From the NCBI GenBank assembly GCA_030765045.1, contig CM060962.1, positions 262,584,147-262,648,146 of the forward strand: DNA of 64,000 nt. Reading direction: 5' to 3'. Position numbers and translations under genes: made by a program. This document shows, piece after piece, positions 9,223-21,690 of this stretch (positions within the stretch are counted from its first letter, which is position 1; each line of letters opens with the position of its first letter). This stretch comes from Tenodera sinensis (lineage: Eukaryota; Arthropoda; Insecta; Mantodea; Mantidae). The notes under the pieces were generated by a model, which was not told where the DNA came from, did no database searches, and was given only the letters and a program-made list of their open reading frames with translations.

Positions 9223-10697
9223 ATTTTATATCACTTACTGTTTCATCAAACAAAAAGGTGACATTATTATTCTATTACTTATCACACACCACATTCAAAT
9301 TTTCAAGTAAAAGGTGTTTCACGTGATCGTAAATAAATCTGAAGTTTTGAATTCCATGTTTGGCAAGAAACGTTCTGGGCCAGTTTTAACATAAATTAAA
9401 GTAGGTGAAATCGTTGCCAGTTTAGAGTGATGATCTCGCAAATCACTGAAAAAAACAACTCAAAAATTAACGTCAACACAGTCAATATTAGGCTTCAAAA
9501 AATCTATGATTGACCCTTGATAGCCTCTAAGTATTGGCTTGTAAGCCCTTGAGGTTGTAAGCCCAAAAAAGAATGAGCATTTACACACTCTATATTTCCT
9601 TTTGTGGCCTTGCAGCCCACCACCTGTGTCTGACTATCACACATCGATACTCACAGCAGCAGTTTGTAGCCTACAGAATGCCCAATGCCTTTTGGAACAA
9701 CAATTTTGGACGTGAATGTACTTGTGTATAAATCTGCCATGGCTGCCGTTTAAATGGGATATAGAGCTATTGACGGTATAGGTTAGGCTCCATCTCAACG
9801 CAGAAGGGAGATTTATACATCAATTCCTTCATCCCTTGGACCAGTTTGTTTCCCGTGTCTGCCTATGTATCATGCTGGGTCCCAGGTATGTGCGTACAGG
9901 TGCACCGAGAAAGGTTACGCCGCCATATTGTCGATTTGATTTATATGTTAATCGGGGACACTGAAGAGAGCGGGACCATGTCGAGCACATCTGTCGCCCG
10001 ACAACGGGATGCCATTTCAAAAGCAACCCCCCTGGATCTGCTTTACCATACACCATCCGTTTCAAACAAACAAACAAACAAAAGCTTAGAAAACAAGAGG
10101 ATATGCCATAAGAAGGGAGGCCATAAAAATATTTCAAAGCCTTTCGGTCGTGGCAAAATTCTGTAAAACTCAATATTGTTGAAAATACACCGGGATCTCT
10201 AAGGAAAAATATAAAACATATGATAATAACTCCTTATTTATTACACTCAATGTACGCCTACCAATGCAATTCACCAAAATATTCATCATACAGAGATTGA
10301 GTTCTCTGAAAAAATTACTTTTTATAACACATTAATGTTAGGATTAATCAAATGGTGACCAGAGTAATTATTTGCCCTTCCAATGTGATCCTCGGTACGA
10401 AGGGATAAAGGGAAGGGGCGAAAGGCGACCAGGTCAGGGCGACGATACGCACTAACGATTCCAGAATACATATTCTTGCACTGCTAGTAAAAGAGGAAAG
10501 GAAATGGCTGAGCTGTCCATCCTATTCTTTCAGCAAGAGCTACCCATGCAGACCCTGCCCTGCCTTAACCATCTTCAACCTAGGGGTCCAAGAATGAAAC
10601 AAGCTGCTTCCAGTACTCTCTATAAAATATCTAATTATACCTGGAAGTTTGATGACAAGATTTCATCGAAAGTACATGTTTTTGATACAAACAAAAT
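9223..10697. other. Unassigned sequence
   Basis: No family recognised. 9820-10090 is slightly GC-richer and ends in a (caaa)n run, so it may be an old SINE-like insertion. The overlapping frames there on both strands look incidental. Confidence 0.35.
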
Positions 10698-11207
10698 AAA
10701 GAGAGACAGAGAGAGAAGGAGAGAGGGAGGGAGAGGGAGAGAGAGGGAGGGAGAGGGAGAGAGAGGGAAGGAGAGGGAGAGAGAGGGAGGGAGAGGGAGA
10801 GAGAGGGATATGGAGGGAGTAAGAGAGGGATGGAGAGAGGTAGGGAGAGAGGGGAGAGAGAGGGAGAGGGATGGAGAGAGGGACGGAGAGAGGGACGGAG
10901 AGAGGGACGGAGAGAGGGAGGGAGAGAGGGAGGGAGACAGGGAGGGAGAGAGGGAGGGAGAGAGGGAGAGAGAGTGAGAAAGAGAAACAGAGAGACAGAA
11001 AGAGAGAGAAAAAGAGAGAAAGAGAGGGGGAAAGAGAGAGAAAGAGAAAGAGACAAAGAGAGGGAGAAAGAGGAGGGAAGGAAGTGAAGGAGGAAGGAAG
11101 TGAAGGAGGGAAGAAAGTAAAGAAGGAAGGCAGGAGAGAAGGAAGGAAAGAAAGAAGGAAGGAAAGAGAAGGAAGGAAGGAAGCAAGGAAAGAAGGAAGG
11201 AAAGAAG
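10698..11207. repeat. 510-bp homopurine (GA/GGA/GGAA) tract
   Basis: The plus strand is almost wholly A and G. It begins with GAGAGGGAGG units, includes 12-bp units of the form GGACGGAGAGAG near 10880-10920, and shifts to GGAAGGAA after about 11070. Only scattered pyrimidines interrupt it. Predicted Ser/Leu/Pro- or Arg/Glu-rich proteins are artefacts. Confidence 0.97.
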
Positions 11208-11320
11208 TAAACAAATAAACAAGTAAACAAATAAATACGTAAACAAGTAGATAGGTAAGTAGTTCGGTAAGTAGATAGGTAAGTAGATAGGTAACTGAAT
11301 ACGTAAGTATACACACAAAT
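11208..11320. repeat. Degenerate AAAC/AAGT/GATAGGTA repeats
   Basis: Tetranucleotide-like runs continuous with the purine tract, with units such as aaacaagt and gtagatag. Confidence 0.75.
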
Positions 11321-11404
11321 AAACATAAACGCTTTTATAAAATGTCTGTGTGTACATAAGTTAGAAAACGCAACGTCTGTTAAATGCTAAAAATACTATT
11401 TAGA

Positions 11405-11745
11405 TCAGTATCTTATTTCCAACGTCGTGTCCTTAGGGCGGTGGTAGCGTTGATGCTTACCAAACGGGGGATCTGGGGATTTTCTCCCGCTGGAAGGTCT
11501 AGCCAGGGGTGCAGTCAGCCTCATTAGGTCCTTGTGGTGCCAATTGAGAAGGTCCTTGATTGAAAATTAGCGGCCCCTGTTTGAGAAGCCCACATAACCG
11601 GCCGGGAGGCTGACCACGTCCCACCTCCAGTACTACACCCCACTCATGACGTCTGTGGTGGGCAGAGGTGGGGGACGCAGCGGTCGGGCGTTAGGCCTTT
11701 GCCTGGATGGGTTGTTGTGCCACGGGGTTACGGGGGATAATCTTA
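11405..11745 (+). mobile_element. SINE family S1 (tRNA-derived), degenerate
   Basis: Shares ggtctagccaggggtgcagtcagcctc, gccaattgag, ggtgggggacgcagcgg and gggcg blocks with 53455-53775 and 55073-55397. The promoter head is mutated (gtggtagcgttgatgctta). Confidence 0.8.
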
Positions 11746-12149
11746 TTTCCAAGCTATGCTTTATAATGGAGAGGTATTGATTTTCTGAAAAATGACTAGC
11801 ATTTGATGTGTTTAAGGAATTAAAATATTAATCCAGATCAGCATTCATTACACGCTTACTGCATGTTTTCTGTTGATAAGTATTAGAGAGCTACAGTAGA
11901 CTAAGAGAAGAGTCAGATTTTAACAGTGGATCGTTGAGTGATAGGTTTAAAATGCCATTTCTTGTACGCCAGGAGAGGAAACAAATGGTGACTTACCAGA
12001 TGCAAAAAGTATAAATATATTAAAATTTAAATTAATGACAACGAATATCTGCAAACTATTTAACGCGATACAAATGATCATTTGATATATATTCTGGTGC
12101 GGTCTATCACCTATACAAAGGTAATTTAGGATGAAGGGGGTTTCACAGA

Positions 12150-12332
12150 TTATTCCTAGATAATTCAAGGTGTACACTTTATTTGTCATGAAATTGCCTA
12201 AATACATAGTGTTTTAAACACCCAACGGCCATTCTGAGGAAAGCAAAATATCGAACATTTTTCATTTAAAGAGTAGATTGGGGTGAAGGATTTTTAAAAC
12301 CTTCGTGTCACATATTTGGGAGATACTGAATT
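12150..12332 (+). repeat. R1 fragment
   Basis: Matches the R1 middle (atttgtcatgaaattg ... cttcgtgtcacatatttggg). Cut off at about 12332, where the Tc1-like element begins. Confidence 0.65.
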
Positions 12333-12561
12333 CAGACATGCGCAGATCTTTTATGGTTTCTACTTCGCGCCATCGCCAGGTACAGATGGCGCAAACTAGG
12401 AAGCTGTCTGTTTGGCGCAGGCGCACAGAACCATCGTCCCCCACTCCTGCCCACCACTACGTTACCAAAGGGTATATGTCCTTTCCAAAAACAGTTGGCG
12501 CGTTGTCAGGTAGTGGTGCAAGTGGAATTTTACATACGTAGCTGCTTGTGTTTGTGTTAAG

Positions 12562-12905
12562 ATGAGCAAATTATCACGCAAGGTTCTGCACAGCAAAGTT
12601 CGCGAGGTTATAAGTAACGTGGTGGAATTTATGGAAAAATTGAAAATGAAACCGAAGCTGGGACATTTATAATAGATATTTAAAAAGTGAGGGAATGAGT
12701 GTCTTTGTCAGTACGAGTTTCTAAAATGGCGTTAACGCGGATACGTTGAGAGGCGAAGAGAGAAAAAGGTATCGGTGACCCATTGTTTGAAACTCCCAAT
12801 AAAATAAGAGAAAGGAGCAAACCAAAAACGGGTGTGGATAAATTTAATCAAGTGTGAGAACAATCGTCAAAGAACTGGGCTATGTGTGGAAGAAAATAGG
12901 AACAT
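12562..12905 (+). pseudogene. Tc1-like DDE transposase, N-terminal part
   Basis: Starts at an ATG with MSKLSRKVLHSKVREV, the N-terminus of a transposase-like protein common in arthropod genomes, as recalled and not searched. A stop follows after about 36 codons. Downstream frames then give a helix-turn-helix remnant and the linker LFETPNKIRERSKPK...GVDKF, then GYVWKKIG. The text stops at about 12905, where AT-rich repeat DNA begins, so the catalytic core is missing here. A matching C-terminal piece lies at 15065-15300 in the same orientation, so one element has probably been split or rearranged. The upstream 12335-12560 stretch is GC-richer and may be its 5' flank. Confidence 0.65.
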
Positions 12906-13471
12906 AGATGATAAATAATAATAAATAATAATAAAAATCTGTATAACCCTGGCACCTAATTACTTAAACCAGGGCTAATATGCCAGATCTTTAAAATTTA
13001 TTTATCCTACACATTCATACATACAACATACTTTACAGAAAAATTATAAAATAAAATTACAATTACAAAATAATATAATATATAACAAATTATAAAGGTA
13101 AATAAATTAAATTATATATCATAAAAACAAAAAACAAGAAAATAAAAACACAACACAAATTATAACATTTCACACACAATCACTCTCAAAAATACAAGTA
13201 CTATAAAACAATAACAAATCATTTCAAACAATCAAAATATAATAAAATTTCTAAATAAATTTATATAAAAAAGAAAAAGAAACATTTAGCAATTTATAAT
13301 ATAAAGAAATAAAAAACAAACAATAGAATTAAAACAAATTTATCTCCTCAATACGACAAAATATAAAATTTCATATATAACATCACTCACAACTACAAAC
13401 TATTACTAAACAATAAACAAATATATAGAATTAAACTATTAATTATAAGTATTACATACAATTATAAATTA
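12906..13471. repeat. AT-rich low-complexity block
   Basis: Very AT-rich sequence with many short aaataaa and tataat runs. No coding signal. Confidence 0.8.
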
Positions 13472-13747
<276 letters not shown>

Positions 13748-13878
13748 CATATCATTATTCCTTAAAAATTAATTAATTTAATATTATAATTATACCTATA
13801 ACTAATACTTTTTATAAATATATTTTTTTAAATTTAAATTTACATATTTATTAAAAATTATAAATAAACAAAAATTTA

Positions 13879-13988
13879 CTGGTATCCAGTAAAATATAAC
13901 TGGTAACCAGTTAAAAAAAACTGCTATAAACTAAACAGTCTAAACTGCCGCCGGTTACCGGCGGCATACTATATGTACTGGTTTCCAG
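13879..13988. promoter_or_regulatory. Cluster of four CYGGTNNCCRG palindromes
   Basis: CTGGTATCCAG (13879), CTGGTAACCAG (13900), CCGGTTACCGG (13951) and CTGGTTTCCAG (13978) lie within 110 bp of otherwise AT-rich DNA. The shared dyad could bind a dimeric factor; the half-site resembles the Grainyhead/CP2 AACCGGTT class. The function is inference only. Confidence 0.35.
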
Positions 13989-14261
13989 CACAAAATCTAC
14001 AAAATGTGTGTATATAAAGTTCAAAATCTACTTAACTAAAATTTTGAAAAACAACATACACATAGATGATACAGTATAACCTTCGAGGTCTTGCAATGTG
14101 AGCTTATTGATAGATCCTTTTTGAGAAGTATAGCAAACTACAGATCTCAAGCACGGCCATGGTTTACTTGAGTTAAATTTACATCCATTCTTCCCACGTC
14201 ACTTCCACGTCAGATGGATCAAATGAAGGTATATACACGCCTATTTCTAAAGGAGGGAGGC

Positions 14262-14868
<607 letters not shown>

Positions 14869-15064
14869 GTTTATGAATAACTGCTTGGGAATGTGGAAAT
14901 CCGCTCAATCGATAGGGGATTAACACAATGAAATGAATTAAAAATTATATGAAGTGGCTACAATAGAGGTTACTCCGAATCTCCCTGAAAAAGTGTGCTT
15001 GTGATAGATAATGCTCTGTATGACATGTGCAAATAAACGAATATCCTTCCACTAGCTCATACAA

Positions 15065-15300
15065 GAATGGCTAAGGGGACGTAATATTTGCTGACAGTAT
15101 ACTTAAAGTTGAACTCTTTGGGCTTATAAGACTAAACATACCAACTCACAAACAATATGCCAGCTTCAACAACTTGGTCACACAGCTACCTGCCACCGTA
15201 TCATCCGGAACTCAATCCTGTAGAGCTCATTTGGGCCGAAGTAAAACACTGGGGGCGGCAAACATGTTCAAAATGGAGAACGTCATAGTATTGACAACAG
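15065..15300 (+). pseudogene. Tc1-like DDE transposase, C-terminal part
   Basis: One frame gives LFGLIRLNIPTHKQYA. After a frameshift, another gives SYLPPYHPELNPVELIWAEVKHW, the hallmark C-terminal block of Tc1/mariner-type transposases around the last catalytic acidic residue. Stops follow. It probably belongs with the N-terminal piece at 12562-12905, same strand, 2.2 kb upstream. Confidence 0.72.
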
Positions 15301-15902
15301 AGAAACTTAACAAAAGAATCTTAGAATAAAAATGTAAAAAAGCCCATTCCCATGAAGTGTAAAAACATGAAGCAGAGGAAGCTGTCGAAACATTAATTAC
15401 TCGATTACGCACAAAGAGAAAATCAGTTGGAGATATCTCGGAAGCTGAATGCATTACAATGGACTGAGTTTTGTTTTCTATGCTCTCTAAAATGTTAGAA
15501 AAATGCATTATATTCGTATAAAGGTAACAAGAAATATTGTTTAGTACATGTGTAGTTTATTAAAAATATTAACCCTCAACTCCGTTATTGTGTTTTATTT
15601 AAATTATCCTTGTTTTTATCATAGGACATTGCAGTTGAATACAATGTCTGGAAGTTAAGTTTAAGTTGACGTAACTATACGCATAGTGAAAAGTAGTGGG
15701 GTGGGCCCCTCCACCTCTCTCGCGGTAACTTCCTAGTTTGAGGCTCTGTAAGGCTGTGTGCGGGATTTGAGCGCTGCGTGGTCTTGTTTTGTTTAGCTTG
15801 CCTGGTGGCATCTCGGTCTCACCTTGAGGTTAGTTACTGTGAGCAGTTGTCTAGCTAAGGAACTTATTCTTCGGACCTTGACCTGTGTGGGCCTTGCTAA
15901 AT
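15301..15902. other. Unassigned sequence
   Basis: 15690-15900 is GC-richer, with a splice-donor-like GAGGTTAGT near 15828, but no gene is recognised. Confidence 0.35.
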
Positions 15903-16603
15903 ATCTTGATGAGTAATTATTATTTATTTATGCCAACAAGCTTACTGTTGCTGCTTTTAAACACACAAGCCGTGTGTGGGCAATATTTGAAGAGGTGGAA
16001 TCAGGACTGAAAAATTCAATGCCGTAGCCGGGATTTGAACCACGGATCTTCAGCATCGAGCGGCTGCTTTAACCACTAAGCTACTATGGCCAACTTGCCA
16101 GTACGACATTAAATTCCCCAGCTGATTCGTACTTTTACCCGGTTAGACCACAAGGGAATCTCACATCTGAGATAAATACCCCAAGGGTGACTTACAATTT
16201 TATTGTAAGCACTTTATGTCCCAGGTTTAAATAACCTTTAGATGGTAATTATTATTTATTTATGCCAACAAGCTTACTGCCTGATTCCACCTCTTAAAAC
16301 ATTGCCCACGCACGGCTTGTGTGTTTAAAAACACCAGCAGTAAATTTGTTGGCATAAATAAATCTAAAGGTTACCTAAACCCGGGACATAAATTACTTAT
16401 AATTGTAAGTCGCCCTTGGGGTATTTATCTCTGATGTGACATTCCGGGTAAAAGTACGAATCAGCTGGGAAATTTAATGTGGTTAAAACAGTTAAAGTTG
16501 TTTGTGGTTAAAGCAGCCGCTCGATGCGGAAGATCCGTGGTTCAAAACCCGGCTATGGCATTGGATTCTTCAGTCCTGATTGCACCTCTTAAAATCTTGA
16601 TGA
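15903..16603. mobile_element. Inverted SINE S2 pair within a 10-bp target duplication
   Basis: ATCTTGATGA at 15903-15912 and again at 16594-16603 brackets a 681-bp block. Inside are a minus-strand S2 copy (15913-16244), a second partial S2 tail (16245-16279, an exact 35-bp repeat of 15913-15947), and plus-strand S2 tail and body (16280-16593). S2 has a tRNA-like B box (gtggttcaaaacccgg in the plus copy). One duplication around the whole block suggests one integration event of an inverted, rearranged SINE transcript. Confidence 0.75.
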
Positions 16604-17374
16604 ATTTTTATTTCTAGGGCAGCTGACTGCACCTTTGGTTATTCTGATGTTTCACCTTTCTCTAATTTGATTAAATATTTCATGGGACACAAATGGACAA
16701 CTAGATGTCATCTTCGTTTATTATAGCTATTGCGCTAGATTTAAAGGGGAATGTTTTAGTCGTTTATTGCTTCTTGTTTTTGTGATTTGTGGCATTTTAC
16801 TCTTTGATCGTTTCATGCCAATGTTAAGTTTATTAGGGGAGAGAGTGAGTGAGTGATGGTGTTTAAGGGCCCGTCGACAACTAGGTCATTAGAGCCCCTT
16901 AAGTTTATTAGGAAATGCCAGGTTCTTTGAACGTGTTTTCTGGTTGTTGATTAAGAGTGATTTAAATAATGGTGCTGCAGACTGAGGATTGGCATTTTCG
17001 GTATACCCCCTGTTTAGTAATATATGGGACAGATATGTATATGTTGGGGAAACCATTTTGTACCTGTTTATGCTATTACTCTGGTTGCACGTAAATTGCT
17101 TGTGTAATATTCATAGATGGAGCATTTCAGTATATCAGAGGACATTTAATCATATCCTGCAGCAAGATGCATCAAGAGAAAGTTGTAATGCAACTGATTA
17201 AACAAACTATTGAATTTTTTTGCTGTTTCAAGTATGTGAATAGTTACATCGCTAAATGTGGACAGTTACTTTTCGGGAAGTTAACTCTGTCAACCGTATT
17301 CTTTCTGCACAATTCCTTCCCTCTTATAATTTACCCAGTGTAAAACGAGTGAAACTATACCAAAAACATAAGTA
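16604..17374. other. Unassigned sequence
   Basis: No family or gene recognised. A short gagtgagtgag run lies near 16843. Confidence 0.35.
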
Positions 17375-17535
17375 CATCACTTTTGTATTTAAACGATTTT
17401 CGGTTTTGAATTATGCTGTTCACAGAAAAGTTTTATAAAGATACATTTATTTAGTGGGACCGTTAATACGTATTTCCGGTGAAATTCCCATATCGAGTTT
17501 TTTGGGTAGAATCCTAAGCATCCTCTGCGTGCTAG
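17375..17535 (+). repeat. R1 fragment, 3' part
   Basis: Matches the R1 end: ttttcggttttgaattatgctgttcacag, then ccggtgaaattcccatatcgag and ttgggtagaatcc. Confidence 0.65.
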
Positions 17536-19631
17536 AAAAGGTAATAAATATTGTGCACTAATGGTACAAAAGTATAAATTATTGGTTGAAAGTTTCAAAA
17601 AAGTAGTTTAGCGTGTGCATTGCCATCCGTTGTACAAATATCCCTTCTGGCAAAACCACAAGGGGGGCCTCTAGGTGTGCCACCGTGGATTTTTGGGGCG
17701 GAGAAATCTAAAAATGTGAACCAGAAATTTTAAAAAGAGGACGGAATTACAACTCTTATGTAACTTCTAACGATATTCTAGAATTTGTTTTTTGTAAAAG
17801 TGATGACAATCGAAGCGCCAGAGATGGTCATTTTGGAGGTGGCCCCTCATTGATGACTTTACTGTCAAAACATTCCTCGCGCGATAGCTCTTAAGCATCA
17901 CATCTCTGAACAGTAGTGCTTCAACTCACTGTAGATTTAAGGACAGCGGTGAGTGTGTACCAAGCTAAATATGGTGTGAAACTATATACATTTCAAAAAC
18001 ACAATTCAGGGGCGTTAACTCTGTCTTAAGGTAATGAAAATTACACCACTTATCCAATAAATGTTTTTGACTCGCTGATAATGCAACATTTATAATATCA
18101 CTTCATAATTTTTGTCAATAGAATTTTTACTGAGGTGTATAAATGAACATTTGAAAACTCATGTTGTTGGTTAGGGACCCCTACCTGCCACAGTTTTGTT
18201 TACAGATCTTCAAATTGTTTAGGAGACATGCAGTACTTAATGAGTTGTGTATAGAAAGAAATATTATTCCTCTTAAAATGCATATTTTAATTTTTAAACA
18301 TTCAATATATTGCAAATAACAATTATCCTTTCTCTCACTTTGCTGAACTAAATGGTTTGCAGTACCACAAACAATTGAAGCTCTCTAACTTAAGTAGTTT
18401 CTGGGAAAAGTCTTCCTAAAGCTCTAAAACTTAAACCTGTGGGAAAATACAAAAGACTAAATTAATGTGTTTTTTGACTAACTGACCGAAATTTAAAGCA
18501 TTCGTGCACCATTATCACCTTGATCCAGTGATTTTTGATCCCCACTCTTCCTCTTCAAGATTCTTTTCTTAATGCTAGCCTCTTTGGCCGATTTTTGAAG
18601 AAATTTTTGTGCAGCTATAGTTATAGCAAATTTAATATCAATGGTGATACTGGTATTTAAAAGGTGTAAGAGCCAGTAGGCGGCATACATAAAGCTCCAT
18701 TTAAAGGGCTTACATATTATGAACACCCATGTTGTAATGCACCATTGGATTCGTAAAATCTTGGGTATTTTTATCAGACACAAAACAAAAATTCAATTTT
18801 TTGAACCACTCACACGTAATATTGTCCTTATGTCTTTCACAGTATAATGTTTACCCTCTAAGAAACAAGATTATTAAACAGTGCAGTCAACCATAAAGAG
18901 TATTTTCATCTTGTGTATGTTTTTAATACATCTCCTGATGAAGGAAACCCCAGATATTAATCAGTTTTATTGCGCGACTCAGCCTGTTTTTAACTTTTGT
19001 GAGAACAACCTTGTTCTTTATCCACACATGTCTGTTCTCGAGTTTTATTTATTGATCACCCATACAAACTAACATTGAGGATAAAAATTAGGTTATGTAT
19101 GAAAGTGTGAGGGGTTGCAATTATCTCACGGAGGCTGCCAAACTCTTAGAGCCGGCCCTGGCCAAACCAAACCTTGGCCTAACATTTCAACATGGTTAGA
19201 TATTTAAATGATGTTAAGTAGCTAACTGTGTTGGTTTATCTCATTTACATACGTACAACTCTCCAATAATAAAAGTTACACAAATTAACATCAAGCACAG
19301 CGTTATCTCCTCGTAATACCTATTACGATTTGAATTATAATTATTTTTGTGACCCAAGTTGTTGGATTCGTTTTCCATTAGAATCACTAATTCGCATTAG
19401 AGTTTTCGCTTCTCGCCTTCACACGAGTTTTGTTTCATAGCCCTTCATTTATTCTAATTGCTTCATTTCAGCGGAATGAGGGACGCTTTCAATTTCATTA
19501 AATACGTTTGTTACACATGCAATGTTCTATTTCGCTGAGCTAATTTACAGTTCCAGTTTCTCTAAGCTCATTTACCAGATTGTCGATTATATCTAATGCT
19601 ATATCTGAAATACGTTTTCACTCAATTAAGG

Positions 19632-19635
<4 letters not shown>
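17536..19635. other. Unassigned 2.1-kb stretch
   Basis: AT-rich with scattered short frames. Nothing supports a gene, RNA or known repeat. Confidence 0.4.

Positions 19636-19677
<42 letters not shown>
19636..19677. repeat. Poly(A) run, 42 bp
   Basis: Uninterrupted A tract. It may be the tail of an unrecognised retroposed sequence upstream. Confidence 0.97.
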
Positions 19678-19682
<5 letters not shown>

Positions 19683-19734
19683 TACGGAACCAGAAAACCT
19701 GATGTGCTACATTCACAAGGCATTCACTACCACT

Positions 19735-20235
19735 ACTTTATACAGCTTGTAGCTGAAGAAGATGATTCCGCGGTAACTTGTGTGGTTATAATTCAGGAGG
19801 TACCGGGTTTGAGTTTTTGTTCGTGGTTTTCTATGGTCGGAATGCAAATTCTGGGCTGGTTTCTCATCTCTCGATTTCCTTTCTATCCTTTCCCTTTATT
19901 CTGCTTCCATGTCAACTTTCAAGGTACTTCTAGGCTTCGTGGTTTATGGCGGTGTTGACAGATGGCGTGGATGATTACTCAAAGAGTACTCCCCATGGAC
20001 ACTAGAGGGTTGCTTGGTCAACGGGTCGTTCATCGTCCTCTCTAACCAGCTCCAGCAGTGGGATGGATCTTCGAGCCTGGAACCGTTAGAGACCACCGCG
20101 CGTCTTTGTGGCCAGTTTGCCTGCCTACGGCATGCACCCTCCTTCACTTCGTCCCTTCCTCCTGAGGGTCGTAGATACGATAGATGTATGTAGCTCGCAG
20201 TGCGCGAGGTGTCCCCTCCGTTGTATAATCTATAC
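19735..20235 (+). mobile_element. SINE family S4, degenerate
   Basis: Head gattccgcggtaacttg...ggaggtaccgggtttgag, then the S4 body (tggcgtggatgattactcaaag, tctaaccagctccag, tttgtggccagtttgcctg) in the same order as 25755-26276 read on its minus strand. Confidence 0.68.
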
Positions 20236-20579
20236 CTATACAGCCTCTATAAACTGTTCTTACGAAACTTATTTTTCTGTTTACTTCATGTCAATCAATA
20301 TAACCTTTTGCAAAAATATTAAATTCGCAATAGATTTAAAAAAAAAAAACAAAAAAAAAACGAATTAGTAGTCAAATATTTAAATTTGGGCTATCTGCAG
20401 TCCTAGAATTTCCACACACTTTGTTTGACATAACGAGGAAAAACTGAATAGCGACAGCACTTCGGAGCTAATGTATTAACCGATAACTCCTAAATGTCCG
20501 TTACCACAAAAAGTTATTTAAAATAATTTGTGTTTCCAATATATCTGTATATATTATAGTTGTTTCATATTTCTCTTAT

Positions 20580-20850
20580 GGTTAATCCAGTTTTACAAAC
20601 ATTCCTTCCGAATAAAGAAGACTTCACGGGCTATTCCTATAAAATTCAAGTTATACCCACCTTTCATTTGTCATGTTAATCTATTAGAAACACGACATTT
20701 CAGGCATAATCGTTGGAGCCATTTTTGGGAAAACCAAAAATGTCGAAAATGTTTTCATCTAAAGGGTAGTTTCATGTGGTGGGATATTTTTGAAATTGTT
20801 TTCGTCAAATCTTTGGAAGATACTAAACGAAATATGACGGCGGAATGGTC
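20580..20850 (+). repeat. R1 fragment, middle part
   Basis: aaagaagacttcacgggctattcctataaaattcaagt and cattttaatc-like blocks, then gggatatttttgaaattgttttcgtcaaatctttgg, align with R1. Confidence 0.65.
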
Positions 20851-21068
20851 CATAACGGTTATTTAGAATGTGGATTCAAAATGAATAAGTAAAGTTTATA
20901 AAATATAATTTAGATTCATATAAAAGAAATTTTGAAACTCATAGAATCCCTTCATGAACATAAAATGAACTGTAAAATTCAACACAAACACACCTCAGGA
21001 GTTATGGGTATAGGTACAGGTATTTTAATAGTTGGTAGCTTAATATGCACCTACTTCAGTTATTAATT

Positions 21069-21690
21069 GCTTTTCTCTCTTCGTCTAGCAGCTTTCCAAA
21101 ATACACATCACATGATTTACTGCCTGATGTTTTCTGTATGGTCGTAACTGCGCCGCGAAGTGAAAACACCTGTTAGTACAACCGCTGGTTTCCCCAGTGT
21201 TCACACTTCAGTACCTGACTTGCTGGCCCAGGTAGTCTGGGGTAGTCTTGCAGAAACCAACAGCATATTAAAATAAACAATGAATGTATTGGAAATGCAA
21301 GGATATGCATTAAACTTTCTTTCTCGTTTCTTTCTCTATGAAAGTGTAAGTTGTGGATAACACAAATAATGTACATGTAGGTACTATAAATCGTGACTAA
21401 TTCCTCCATTCCTCCTCCATTAGTTTCGTCAGAATGGCCTGATTCATTACCGCGAGGACTGCCACCTCTGCTTTATCCCTCCCAACAAACCATCCCGCGC
21501 TCTCGGGAAAATAAACACTTATGCCTTGTGTGTGCTACGTGTACTTCAAGGTATTGCCCAACCTGAAAACATATTACTCTTATTAACTAAGTTTATTAGT
21601 CAGCAAATGAAGTAAATATTGATGTAATGTACATTACATTGTTCTGAATTACCAATACGAATATCTCCTGTTACACCCCTAACAGCCTGT
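21069..21690 (+). repeat. R2 diverged direct repeat, copy 1
   Basis: Aligns over about 620 bp with 27875-28540. Shared blocks include tttactgcctgatgttttctg, gacttgctggcccaggtagtc, gaggactgccacctctgctttatc, caacctgaaaacatattac and agtcagcaaatgaagtaaatatt. Rough identity is 75-80 percent. No conserved open frame was seen. Confidence 0.75.

Noticed and set aside
9829..10173. Overlapping 106- and 114-codon frames on opposite strands
   Set aside because: No domain, mutually antisense, and no splice or start context favouring either.
10504..11357. Several Arg/Glu/Gly-rich and Ser/Leu/Pro-rich frames of 85-240 codons on both strands
   Set aside because: All lie on the homopurine tract and disappear outside it.
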